Below are positions 7,006-13,799 of a DNA stretch of 14,630 nt, in pieces. The stretch comes from Candidatus Hodarchaeota archaeon (GTDB lineage: Archaea > Asgardarchaeota > Heimdallarchaeia > Hodarchaeales > YT1-039): positions 1-14,630 of the forward strand of contig JAEOTF010000437.1 in assembly GCA_016840025.1 (NCBI GenBank), written 5' to 3'. The notes below the pieces were generated by a model. The model did no database searches. It worked only from the letters and a program-made list of their open reading frames with translations, and was not told where the DNA came from. Every line of letters starts with the position of its first letter. Position 1 is the first letter of the stretch. The translations under genes and the position numbers were made by a program.

Positions 7006-7452
7006 ATGCCAATAGATCCGCTATTAATTGAAGATAAATTAAATTTCTCGAAAAGATATTTAACAGTTTTAAAACATATCTTAGCCAAATCCGAAGACTT
7101 ATTTCTTGAAGATATTGATCTACAACTGCAAGGGGAACGTATCTTTGAAATCTTAAGTCAAATTATGCTTGATATATGTACTCATATCGTCGCAAATTCA
7201 AATGTGGCAGCGCCAAAATCATATGCTGAATGTATGTAAAGTCTTGGAACTCTGGGGGTTTTGGATAAAGAAATTACAGATAATTTTGTCTCTTTAATCA
7301 AAATGTGAAACATCATTGTACATCAATATAGAAATATCAATCACAAAATACTCTTTGAAAGTTTGAGAGTAATAGAGAAAGATTTCTTAAAATTTAAAAC
7401 TCAAATATTGGCATGGTTAGATGTACAAAATGATAAGAACTCTGAATCCTAA
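7006..7452 (+). pseudogene. hepT: HepT-like HEPN toxin inactivated by two in-frame stops
   Basis: The frame starts at an ATG five bases after the ribosome site AGGTG (6996-7000) and reads as a full HepT protein for 148 codons, interrupted by TAA at 7237-7239 (codon 78) and TGA at 7306-7308 (codon 101). Before the first stop it has GERIFEILSQIMLDICTHI and PKSYAECM; after it come SLGTLGVLDKEI and IIVHQY. The catalytic motif RX4HXY is present except that its arginine codon is TGA: stop-NIIVHQY with H106 and Y108. A single change from CGA or AGA would give that TGA. Only a 77-residue fragment lacking the active site can be made by normal translation. Total length and the absence of frameshifts suggest a recent loss. 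Two different stop codons argue against recoding. Confidence 0.85.
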
Positions 7453-7644
7453 TTTCCTATTCTAGTCACTTTGAACAATTAGACCTATAATATAATCTTC
7501 TCATTAATGAGTGAATATTTAATACTTATTCGTTCTATTTTACGTTTGTTACACAAGAAATCTTTTTAGCTTGAAAATAAAGAAAAAAAAGGAAAGGAAG
7601 GATTTATTTCATAATATCCTTGTTATTTTCGAAAAAAGAGACTC
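7453..7644. other. AT-rich intergenic stretch, nothing recognised
   Basis: This separates the dead hepT from the gene fragment on the other strand. It holds purine-rich and T-rich runs but no supported gene, RNA or clear inverted repeat. Confidence 0.4.
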
Positions 7645-7953
7645 TTAGCCAAATCCTAGCCACTTAAACCAGAACCAGAGTATTGCTTCGGCGATAGTTT
7701 GCAGAATTCTGAGATAGAATGGTAATGGTCCATCTTGAGGGATCTCATGGACTCCATCCTTGTCTCTATCAAAGTAACCAGCGGCATTAAGGTGAGCTTT
7801 CGCAATACGTGGTTTATAGCAATAGATATCGGACTCTGAATTGTGTCAAGTACCATAGATCTCTTTTGGCAAGTATTGGTTATACACTGGTATAGCGTAA
7901 GTCCCTTCACTTACTTCCACTATGGTATCATAATCGAGTGCATAAGCTATACT
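7645..7953 (-). pseudogene. C-terminal fragment of an unidentified protein, one internal stop
   Basis: In one minus-strand frame 103 codons read as plausible protein with a single TGA at 7846-7848. The first part is YALDYDTIVEVSEGTYAIPV and then YNQYLPKEIYGT before the stop. The second part has YKPRIAKAHLNAAGYFDRDK, a calcium-loop-like DRDKDGVHEI, and a hydrophobic, tryptophan-rich tail (ILQTIAEAILWFWFKWLGFG). A TGA immediately precedes the first codon and no start codon is present, so the 5' part is gone. The family is not recognised. The DxDxDG element resembles dockerin or thrombospondin-type calcium loops, suggesting a secreted or membrane-tethered protein, but that is inference. It lies just downstream of the aminopeptidase gene on the same strand. 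Confidence 0.5.
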
Positions 7954-8022
7954 TCAGACACATCTAACTCTAATATAATATTTAAAACTGTAAAATTAAT
8001 AACCCGCTAATTTCTACTATCG

Positions 8023-9534
8023 TTAAAGTATTTTGGAATTACTTGACCATTTTCTTATGAATTCGGCTATTAAGCGGACACCAAAACCATTAGCACCCTT
8101 TGTTGGATTATAATACCTCTTAGTTTTTCCACCCAATGTATCTTCTGAATATGCAACACCAGCGATATCAAAATGAGCCCATGGGTAATCCGTGAATTGT
8201 TTTAAAAACATTGCTGCTGTTACTGCTCCACCTGGTCTTCCACCTGTATGTTTAAAATCAGCATAAGGACTCTTTAATCGTTCAAAATATTCCTCATCAA
8301 GTGGCATTTGCCATACGTAATCCCCACTCTTCCTTCCTACAATATGAATAATTTTACTTAGTTCAGGATTTTTCTCAGCGTTTTCATTTAAGAAGTACCC
8401 CGCATTTATTTGTCCTAACGCTACACTCATTGATCCTGTTAACGTGGCAAAATCCATTACCATGTCTGGATCATATTTTTTAGCAAAATCCAACGCATCT
8501 GCGAGAAGATTACGTCCTTCCGCATCTGTCGAGATGATTTCTACCTTTAAACCACTTCGACTTGTAATTATATCTCCTGGACGATATGCATTAGCATCAG
8601 GAACATTAGGAGTTGCAGGCACCAATCCTACTACACGGATATTCGGTTTTGTGAGTCCAATGGTCTTCATTGCACCAATAACTAAACCAGCTCCACTCAT
8701 ATCAAACTTCATTCTCTCCATTCCATCACTTGGCTTGATAGAAATGCCTCCAGTGTCAAAAGTGATTCCCTTACCAACTAAACACAATGTTTTAGACGCA
8801 TTTTTGGGATTATAATCCATTATTATGAACTTAGGGGGATCACTTTCAATAGAACCTTTAGCTACTGCTAAAAACAGATTCATTTTTTCCTGTAAAATTG
8901 CTTCAGTATCCAATACTGTTACTTTTATTCCAGATTCTTCGAGTTTTTGAGCTTCTTCTGCTAGATAAGTTGGAGTAGCATCATTACTCGGTGTATTTCC
9001 TAAGTTTCGTGCTAAATTAGTTCCCAGTGCTGTTGCATTTGCGTATTTCTCCGCTTTTTCAATTAAATCTTTTTCCTCTGGTTTTATTATCGCAATTATC
9101 TCATCCAATTCGGGGGTTAGTTCATCTTTCTTGGTTCGGTACTTCAAAAAGCGATAATTCCCTAGATAAATGCCCTCAAAAACACTTTCAGGATATTTTC
9201 CAATAATACTTGAGAAATAGACACCTGTGGTCATAATTTTTTCTGCTCGGAGGTAATTACCGACTTTACCAAACGCTCGTCGGATCTGTTCTGCGGAAAG
9301 TTTATCTTTAGTTCCTAAACCTACAATTATTAATCTTTTAATCCCTTTTGGGGTATTAGGCAAATAAGTAGTCTTTAATTCACCTACATTACCTTTAAAA
9401 TCCTTTAAATTAATTATCAATTGTATCTGTTTTTTGAATAATTCGGGTATTTCCTCATAAGATCCATTCTTTTTAATTAAAGGTAAGACTACAGTCTCAG
9501 CAGTAAATTTGTCAAATGTCACGAATTTTACCAT
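8023..9534 (-). CDS. pepA: Leucyl (M17 family) aminopeptidase
   Basis: This enzyme removes N-terminal residues from peptides in the cytoplasm, using two metal ions, and works as a hexamer in known family members. The 503-residue length is normal. The N-terminal domain (about 1-160) is the variable macro-like domain; the peptidase domain follows. All catalytic positions can be found: metal ligands K255 and D260 (GKGITFDTGG), D278 (KFDMSGA), D337 and E339 (STDAEGR), catalytic K267 and R341. The usual NTDAEGR signature has serine in place of the first asparagine, a mild change. The ATG at 9534 is the only plausible start: an in-frame TGA lies three codons upstream. The GGAGGG motif upstream is about 20 bases away, too far to be the ribosome site. 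The gene appears to be transcribed alone. Confidence 0.95.
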   Translation of the reverse strand: MVKFVTFDKFTAETVVLPLIKKNGSYEEIPELFKKQIQLIINLKDFKGNVGELKTTYLPNTPKGIKRLIIVGLGTKDKLSAEQIRRAFGKVGNYLRAEKIMTTGVYFSSIIGKYPESVFEGIYLGNYRFLKYRTKKDELTPELDEIIAIIKPEEKDLIEKAEKYANATALGTNLARNLGNTPSNDATPTYLAEEAQKLEESGIKVTVLDTEAILQEKMNLFLAVAKGSIESDPPKFIIMDYNPKNASKTLCLVGKGITFDTGGISIKPSDGMERMKFDMSGAGLVIGAMKTIGLTKPNIRVVGLVPATPNVPDANAYRPGDIITSRSGLKVEIISTDAEGRNLLADALDFAKKYDPDMVMDFATLTGSMSVALGQINAGYFLNENAEKNPELSKIIHIVGRKSGDYVWQMPLDEEYFERLKSPYADFKHTGGRPGGAVTAAMFLKQFTDYPWAHFDIAGVAYSEDTLGGKTKRYYNPTKGANGFGVRLIAEFIRKWSSNSKIL

Positions 9535-9574
9535 TCTTATTCACAGTCTATGTCCCTCCTTTCTTTTCCTTAAA

Positions 9575-9982
9575 TTAATTTTCACAAGTGACTCTTTTTA
9601 CGTAGTATAATCCGATCAGTAGAACGATCTATATCATCGATTTGTATGCACAATATCTGATTAGAGATGGTGCGCTTAAGTGTTCAAACTTGACATCTTG
9701 TATAGGTGATGTTGTAGGGTTAATAACGGTAACTTCATTGTTTGTGTGTGTTCTTGTAGAGGTAATAACCGTAAAATCATCATTTGAGTGGGATGGTCTA
9801 TTTATTATGGTCAGAGATTCATCAGGCTCACTTATGACTGGTATTTCTTCTGTTATCGTTTGCTTTCCATGAGTTTTCAATGAATACTGCAGCTCTCGAA
9901 CTACAAATATAGGTAACAATAAAAGAATAAGTAATATTACGTGGGATCTTGAGCGAAGATAAGAAATTCTCCGTACTTTAAG
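9575..9982 (-). pseudogene. Start-less, TAG-interrupted membrane protein frame
   Basis: After a TGA at 9983-9985 a minus-strand frame stays open for about 118 codons. It reads KVRRISYLRSRSH, then a strongly hydrophobic stretch VILLILLLLPIFVV, then a Ser/Thr/Asn-rich segment with repeated T(V/I)I motifs (SLTIIN, FTVITS, VTVIN), and reaches TAG at 9629-9631. Beyond the TAG the same frame gives IVLLIGLYYVKRVTCEN and TAA, which looks like a second membrane span. No ATG, GTG or TTG precedes the first hydrophobic stretch; the first TTG is inside it. Basic residues before a hydrophobic core fit a signal anchor. The simplest reading is a decayed secreted or two-span protein. Low-complexity hydrophobic codons can arise by chance in AT-rich DNA, so support is moderate. 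Confidence 0.38.
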
Positions 9983-10049
9983 TCATTTAAATGAGGATTA
10001 GTAAGGAATTAAGGGAGTAATTTCAAATCAGTTACTAAAACAAATTAAG

Positions 10050-10057
10050 TTTAAATA
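10050..10057 (+). promoter_or_regulatory. Putative TATA box of the DUF104-vapC operon
   Basis: TTTAAATA with purine-rich AAATTAAG just upstream (BRE-like) resembles a good archaeal promoter. It predicts a start site near 10080 and a leader of about 20 bases, enough to hold the GAGGT ribosome site at 10089-10093, eight bases before the ATG at 10102. Confidence 0.5.
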
Positions 10058-10101
10058 CGATTATTAATTTCAATATCATAATTCTAATGAGGTAATATTA
10101 G

Positions 10102-10320
10102 ATGACTTCAAAACCAGAAAAGATAATCCGTGCGCGTTTAGAGAACGGGGTTTTTAAGCCAGTTCAAGAAGTAAAAGGATTTGTGGAAGGAGAAGAATAT
10201 ATACTCCAAATCCTAGGAACTAAAAAGGCACAAAATCTTCCAAAAATCCTCAATGAATTTGAAAATGGCTTAGAATTTAGTGTAGAAGAAGTAGACGATT
10301 ACTTATCAACAAGGCGATAA
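10102..10320 (+). CDS. AF2212-type (DUF104) antitoxin
   Basis: The 72-residue protein starts with the DUF104 signature IIRARLENGVFKPVQEV (residues 8-24), followed by GFVEGEEYILQIL, equivalent to the family's l.EGe.v.i.i stretch. The C-terminal part (FENGLEFSVEEVDDYLSTRR) is a charged helix of the kind that binds and blocks a PIN toxin. AF2212-like proteins are antitoxins of VapC in many archaea. The ribosome site GAGGT lies eight bases upstream of the ATG, and a TATA-like box is about 45-50 bases upstream. The vapC gene starts four bases after the stop, so the two are co-transcribed. Confidence 0.88.
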   Translation: MTSKPEKIIRARLENGVFKPVQEVKGFVEGEEYILQILGTKKAQNLPKILNEFENGLEFSVEEVDDYLSTRR

Positions 10321-10324
10321 CCAG

Positions 10325-10768
10325 ATGGTTCTAGTTCTCGATACTTCAATATATTTGGATAGGTTTGTTAATGATGTAAAACGTAAGGAGATTGCTCAGA
10401 AACTCCTAGAATTAACACCACAATTAACAATCTATGAACCACGAGTTTTTCTTATTGAACTGACATGTGTTTTGGGTAGAAAGTCAATAGACATAAAAAA
10501 ATTTGTTAAAAGAATAGAAAATGAAATTAATATTATTAATGAAGAAGAAATATATGAAATAGCTAAAGAATTAGCCCCCAAAATACATGGGCGAGCAATC
10601 GATCTTTATTTCATAGCGACTGCTCAAAAGACTTCCTCAATCCTGATTACAAATGATAAAACTCAAGCAAATAATGCTAAGAAAGCAGATATAGAAACAT
10701 ATTATCTAATAGAGGAATTTAAATTCGTATTTACCCGGATTAATCAAGAAATAAATAAGAATAGATAA
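10325..10768 (+). CDS. vapC: VapC-like PIN-domain ribonuclease toxin
   Basis: The 147-residue PIN domain has all four acidic residues of the metal site: D6 in VLDTSIYLD, E45 in FLIELT, D93 in RAIDLYFIATA and D111 in ILITNDKTQ. VapC toxins cut tRNA or rRNA using magnesium or manganese and are blocked by the cognate antitoxin, here the DUF104 protein immediately upstream. The gene begins four bases after that antitoxin's stop without a strong ribosome site, which suggests translational coupling. Length and motif spacing are normal, so the toxin looks intact. It is quite different in sequence from the other two vapC loci in this window. Confidence 0.9.
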   Translation: MVLVLDTSIYLDRFVNDVKRKEIAQKLLELTPQLTIYEPRVFLIELTCVLGRKSIDIKKFVKRIENEINIINEEEIYEIAKELAPKIHGRAIDLYFIATAQKTSSILITNDKTQANNAKKADIETYYLIEEFKFVFTRINQEINKNR

Positions 10769-10831
10769 ACGAAAATAATAATGATTTCCTGTGAAGATAG
10801 TGTGAATAAAATCGCTTAGCTAAATGAGGAT

Positions 10832-11050
10832 TTAGAGAAACTTCAAAAACGTCTCACAAATTCCTAGTGCTTGTATTATCTCTGATTTAACATCAATTTC
10901 ATCAAAATATTATCTTTTAATTGAACAAATTCTTATAGAAATCGGTAAATATCCTCCATTAGCCCAATAATTATTTCTCTCCACTTGAATGAAAAGAATT
11001 TTATAATGAGGTTTCCAGTAAATCCTTCCGTTGCCCACGAGTTCTAACAT
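10832..11050 (-). pseudogene. Possible decayed reading frame beside the broken vapC
   Basis: A minus-strand frame opens with an ATG at 11050, reads MLELVGNGRIYWKPHYKI and later NNYWANGGYLPISIRI, stops at TAA (10910-10912), and continues in the same frame as YFDEIDVKSEIIQALGICET before another TAA. The composition looks protein-like but I do not recognise it. It overlaps the last part of the frameshifted vapC in another frame. It could be a remnant of a gene that invaded vapC, or a chance opening. Confidence 0.22.
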
Positions 11051-11209
11051 TCATCAATGTCATTGACTCATCCATAACAAAATCAGAAGTAAAAATTCTC
11101 CCGTATCTTCATCAGCCAGACCTTTAAGTATTTCTTGTGCACGTTCGTACTCCATGTCTTGCTTGCTTAGAAGAGTAAAGAAAAAACCTGTATCTAAAAA
11201 TATAGCCAC
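11001..11209 (-). pseudogene. vapC: VapC-like PIN toxin, frameshifted and truncated
   Basis: A GTG five bases after the antitoxin stop opens MAIFLDTGFFFTLLSKQD, a clear PIN-domain N-terminus with D6. The frame runs on to DTGEF and then loses sense; shifting one base at the T-run (A-run 11091-11095 on the plus strand) restores PIN-like sequence TSDFVMDESMTLMNVRTRG, with the second acidic residue in MDES. One extra T would join the two. Even then the frame ends at 11001 after about 69 codons, half a normal VapC, and the C-terminal acidic residues are missing. So the gene is dead even if the frameshift is a sequencing error in the homopolymer. Confidence 0.72.
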
Positions 11210-11214
11210 GATTA

Positions 11215-11478
11215 CTATTTCCCATATATATCTTCATCTAAAGATCCTTTCGTACTAACCTTAAATTCTTCTGCCATGTCTAAAATCTCCTTAACCCTCG
11301 ATTTGGAGAGATGTGGTTTATCAGAAAAATGAGCTTCTAATTCATCAATATGTAAGGATGATAATTTAATACTGGCATCAAGAACGGATTGTAGAGACAC
11401 TTTTCTGCCTAATCGAAGTGTTAGTGTGGCGACTAATTGGTCTAACTCCTCTTTCTGTTTAAGTTTAACAACTGACAT
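11215..11478 (-). CDS. vapB: VapB-like antitoxin of a broken VapBC pair
   Basis: The 87-residue product (start chosen at 11478) reads MSVVKLKQKEELDQL and then LTLRLGRKVSLQSVLDASI, a pattern seen in archaeal VapB antitoxins with a short DNA-binding N-terminal half. The C-terminal half (HLSKSRVKEILDMAEEF, ending in SLDEDIYGK) is the toxin-binding region. A frame ten codons longer exists up to 11508, but a TATA-like box (ATTATATAC) lies between the two possible starts, so the shorter start with a leaderless transcript fits better. The antitoxin is complete while its vapC, five bases downstream, is not. It may survive by repressing its own promoter or by binding another VapC, but this is inference. 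Confidence 0.72.
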   Translation of the reverse strand: MSVVKLKQKEELDQLVATLTLRLGRKVSLQSVLDASIKLSSLHIDELEAHFSDKPHLSKSRVKEILDMAEEFKVSTKGSLDEDIYGK

Positions 11479-11495
11479 AAATAAAAGTAAACTTT

Positions 11496-11504
11496 GTATA
11501 TAAT
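11496..11504 (-). promoter_or_regulatory. Putative TATA box of vapB, leaderless start
   Basis: Read on the minus strand this is ATTATATAC, centred about 22 bases before the ATG at 11478. That places transcription start at or next to the start codon, typical of leaderless archaeal genes, and no ribosome site is present. Confidence 0.42.
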
Positions 11505-11690
11505 ACATATTTTTCTACTAATATACTAAGTGAATTATTGATTGCTTCCAATTGTTTGAACAATGCATTTTGATTAATGATATTCAACTAGGATCCATTT
11601 TTATTTATATTAAATCCATAACTTAATATTATTTCTTGCTAGAGAAGTTTGTAAGAGGTTTCCAAAATATCGGACGCATTATTAACGAAA

Positions 11691-11858
11691 ATGAACAAGA
11701 TTGAACGTCTTCTTCTAGAAATAAATGCAAAGCTTGATAATTTTTTGGGATTTGAAGATTTAACCATGGAAGAGCATGAGGAAATCACTCAACTACGAGC
11801 TGAGATGAAAAAAGGTGAGTTTGTAACTTTTGGAAATGTTTTTCCAGAGGGAGATTAG
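11691..11858 (+). CDS. RelB-like antitoxin, complete copy without toxin
   Basis: A 55-residue protein starts MNKIERLLLEINAKLDNFLG, a leading amphipathic helix. It continues with LTMEEHEEITQLRAEMKKGE, an acidic helix, and ends VTFGNVFPEGD. This is the layout of short archaeal RelB-like antitoxins encoded just before RelE. The stop overlaps by one base a GTG that opens a toxin remnant of eight codons. The C-terminal two thirds match the relic at 1480-1590 (104 of 113 bases identical over 11754-11866), and the stop-start overlap is conserved too. No clear ribosome site precedes the ATG. The RelB assignment rests on this layout and on the RelE-like first residues of the toxin stub in the other copy, not on a diagnostic motif. 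Confidence 0.55.
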   Translation: MNKIERLLLEINAKLDNFLGFEDLTMEEHEEITQLRAEMKKGEFVTFGNVFPEGD

Positions 11859-11884
11859 TGTTTGAGGTAGATAAGCTCCAGTGA
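11858..11884 (+). pseudogene. Toxin stub after the RelB-like gene
   Basis: The GTG overlapping the antitoxin stop reads MFEVDKLQ and then TGA. The first three residues match the RelE-like stub at 1590 (MFEI); after that the two copies diverge completely, marking the breakpoint at about 11867. Sixteen bases after this stub the metallophosphoesterase gene begins, with its ribosome site GGAG at 11887-11890. Confidence 0.45.
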
Positions 11885-11900
11885 ATGGAGATGTTTCAGT

Positions 11901-13439
11901 ATGAGAATTGTAGCTTTTTCGGACACCCACATTGGTGGGAAATTCAATGAAGATATGTTTAAACGAGGGATAGAGTATATCAATAACGTTGAGAGTGATT
12001 TTGTTATTTGTGGGGGTGATTTGACAGATGAGGGGACTATTTCACATTATGAAACAGCTCAAAAATATTTGAGTTTATTGAAAAAACCCTTTCTTATTGT
12101 TCCTGGGAATCACGATTCTAAAAATGTAGGTGATTTATTATGGGAAGAATATATAGGTCCCCGTTTTTTCATAAAGGAAGACAAAGTTAATAAAGTGAAG
12201 TTCCTCGGCTTAGATTCAACGGAACCAGATGTTAATACTGGATGGTTAGGCCCTAAGGGCATCAGTAGGATTTATGAAGAATTTGAAAGTTTACCTGACA
12301 ACTGGTTTAAAACGCTTGTGTTCCATCATCAAACACTTCCCATCCCTTACACAGGGAGAGAAAGAAGTGCTTTAAATGATGCAGGAGATGCGATCAAGGC
12401 AATTCTCGACTGCGATGTTCATTTAGTTTTAAATGGCCATCGTCACATTTCAAATGTGTTTCAGTTATCTGATGGGGATAATTACACATTAATCGTTAAT
12501 TTTGGAACTACTTCGTGTAAAAAAACCAGATATCGAGAAGGATATTCGGTGACTGCAATAGATATTAACAAAAAGTTCACACAAGCCTCGGTTGACGTTA
12601 TCTTATTAAATAGACCCAAACTTGTGAGTACACGAAAGTATTCTGGAAACTTCGATTATATTCCCCCACCAAAGAAAAAACAGCTTATATCAACGATTGT
12701 TCAAATAGGAATGACAGATTTTTCACTTTCAGGACAAGTTTTCAATTTGGAGATGTTTGCAAAAGGAATTGGGCTAATAAATAATATTGAATGTGATGTA
12801 GTAGTCCATAATGGGAATATAACCAGATTATCATATCTTCGTGAATTTGAACATGCAAAAACACTTCTACATCAAATTATGAAACCTTTACAAGTTGTTC
12901 CAGGTCCTCAAGATGCTAAACCACTTGGGTTTGAACTTTTTCCTGAATTAATAGGGGATATGAACCCTGAATTTGAGATAGAAAATCTTCTTCTATTGGG
13001 CTTTAATACGTGTATATTAGACGAAACAGCGGGACGTTTGGGCAGGAGTAATAGCAAGTTAATCGCTCAGTCATTAGGTGGGAAAAATGATAATAGGGTT
13101 CATGGAGTTGTCTTTCATCATACGATTGTTCCTCTCCCTCGAACAAAACATGAAGCCGAATTAACAGATGCGGGTGACGTTTTAGCGATGCTTGTAAATA
13201 ACAAAATTGATCTTGTTTTAACGGGAGCTAAAAACCGTCCAGGGACTTGGCAAGTGAACGATACCGTGTTTGTAAACGCAGGGACACTAAGTTCTTACAA
13301 TATCAATACCCGCGCTGGTAATTCTTTCAATATTATTTCCATTTATCAAACTGATCGTGGAAAGTACTATGAAATTGCTGAAGTTTTGGTTGCTGAGGGA
13401 AATGCTCGAATCATAGGCCGATTCCATGTTGAAAACTAA
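11901..13439 (+). CDS. Tandem metallophosphoesterase with inactive second domain
   Basis: This 512-residue protein is an internal duplication of a calcineurin-like phosphoesterase, related to class III cyclic-nucleotide phosphodiesterases (CpdA type) and other two-metal hydrolases. Domain 1 (about 1-240) has the complete metal set: D8 and H10 (SDTH), D40 (GGDLTD), N70 and H71 (GNHD), H142/H143 (FHHQTLP), H180 and H182 (GHRH). Domain 2 (about 262-512) follows the same order but has lost it: MTD for DTH, HNGN for GGD, GPQD for GNHD and GAKN for GHRH. Only FHH (405-407) and the DAGD motif are kept. A Pro/Lys-rich linker PPPKKK (255-260) joins them. No signal peptide or membrane span is seen, so it is cytoplasmic. 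Ribosome site GGAG lies ten bases before the ATG. The substrate is unknown. Confidence 0.88.
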   Translation: MRIVAFSDTHIGGKFNEDMFKRGIEYINNVESDFVICGGDLTDEGTISHYETAQKYLSLLKKPFLIVPGNHDSKNVGDLLWEEYIGPRFFIKEDKVNKVKFLGLDSTEPDVNTGWLGPKGISRIYEEFESLPDNWFKTLVFHHQTLPIPYTGRERSALNDAGDAIKAILDCDVHLVLNGHRHISNVFQLSDGDNYTLIVNFGTTSCKKTRYREGYSVTAIDINKKFTQASVDVILLNRPKLVSTRKYSGNFDYIPPPKKKQLISTIVQIGMTDFSLSGQVFNLEMFAKGIGLINNIECDVVVHNGNITRLSYLREFEHAKTLLHQIMKPLQVVPGPQDAKPLGFELFPELIGDMNPEFEIENLLLLGFNTCILDETAGRLGRSNSKLIAQSLGGKNDNRVHGVVFHHTIVPLPRTKHEAELTDAGDVLAMLVNNKIDLVLTGAKNRPGTWQVNDTVFVNAGTLSSYNINTRAGNSFNIISIYQTDRGKYYEIAEVLVAEGNARIIGRFHVEN

Positions 13440-13511
13440 AAACACTATCAATTTCCAAGGGAATTCTCTAATTGATGATGTACTTTTATAAAAAAAAAAT
13501 TAGTAAGTTTC

Positions 13512-13533
13512 ATTTTTAGTAAATTTTTATTTC
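13512..13533 (+). terminator. Possible T-rich terminator after the phosphoesterase gene
   Basis: Two T5 runs within 22 bases follow the metallophosphoesterase stop by about 70-90 bases. Archaeal transcription often ends at such T-runs without a hairpin. The region also precedes the next promoter, so base composition alone could explain it. Confidence 0.28.
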
Positions 13534-13540
13534 AGTAAGA

Positions 13541-13548
13541 TATATATT
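13541..13548 (+). promoter_or_regulatory. Putative TATA box of the AbrB-vapC operon
   Basis: TATATATT, centred about 33 bases before the ATG at 13578, predicts transcription starting just upstream of the gene with a leader of less than ten bases. A weak ribosome-like GTGAG sits at 13568-13572. Confidence 0.42.
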
Positions 13549-13577
13549 TAGGTAATATAAAAATGAAGTGAGTTAAA

Positions 13578-13799
13578 ATGTTTAAAATGAAAGTAACCCG
13601 CAATGGTCAGACAACTATTCCTGCAAAATTGCGAGAAAAATATGGAATAGAAGAGGGATCTGTGCTTATGGCGGAAGAAACAGAAGATGGGATTCTGATA
13701 CGCGTTCCTGAATGGATTGAAACAGAACTAGGATCTGCGAAATATGATGTGGAGAAAATGAAAAAGAAACTAGATGAAGAACGTGAACGATGGAGCTAA
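13578..13799 (+). CDS. vapB: AbrB/MazE-type VapB antitoxin
   Basis: The 73-residue protein begins with a SpoVT/AbrB swapped-hairpin DNA-binding domain: KVTRNGQTTIPAKLREKYGI (residues 5-24), then EEGSVLMAEETEDGILIRV. The remaining 25 residues (KYDVEKMKKKLDEERERWS) are a charged helix that should bind and block the VapC toxin. Such antitoxins also repress their own operon by binding the promoter as dimers. The first ATG is used; MKVTRNGQ at residue 4 is the usual family start, so M4 is a possible alternative. The gene overlaps vapC by ten bases, so the two are translated together. Confidence 0.9.
   Translation: MFKMKVTRNGQTTIPAKLREKYGIEEGSVLMAEETEDGILIRVPEWIETELGSAKYDVEKMKKKLDEERERWS

Noticed and set aside
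7237..7308. Recoding of TAA and TGA as sense codons in the hepT-like gene
   Set aside because: Two different stop codons would need recoding at once, no selenocysteine-type structure is evident, and all intact genes here end in normal stops. Pseudogenisation is simpler.
7656..7910. Minus-strand 84-codon frame with ATG
   Set aside because: A different frame over the same bases reads as better protein (YALDYDTIVEV, DRDKDGVHEI, Trp-rich tail); the ATG frame is Ser/Met-rich and has no family-like motif.
8444..8815. Plus-strand 123-codon frame
   Set aside because: It is antisense to the conserved catalytic core of the M17 aminopeptidase; its sequence is a reflection of that gene.
9642..9872. Plus-strand 76-codon frame with a hydrophobic segment
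   Set aside because: The opposite strand carries a signal-anchor-like start and Ser/Thr-rich pattern; the plus frame is its complement and has no ribosome site.
11479..11508. Longer vapB start at 11508
   Set aside because: The extra ten codons overlap the TATA-like box at 11496-11504 and add a hydrophobic stretch not expected in this family; the ATG at 11478 is preferred.
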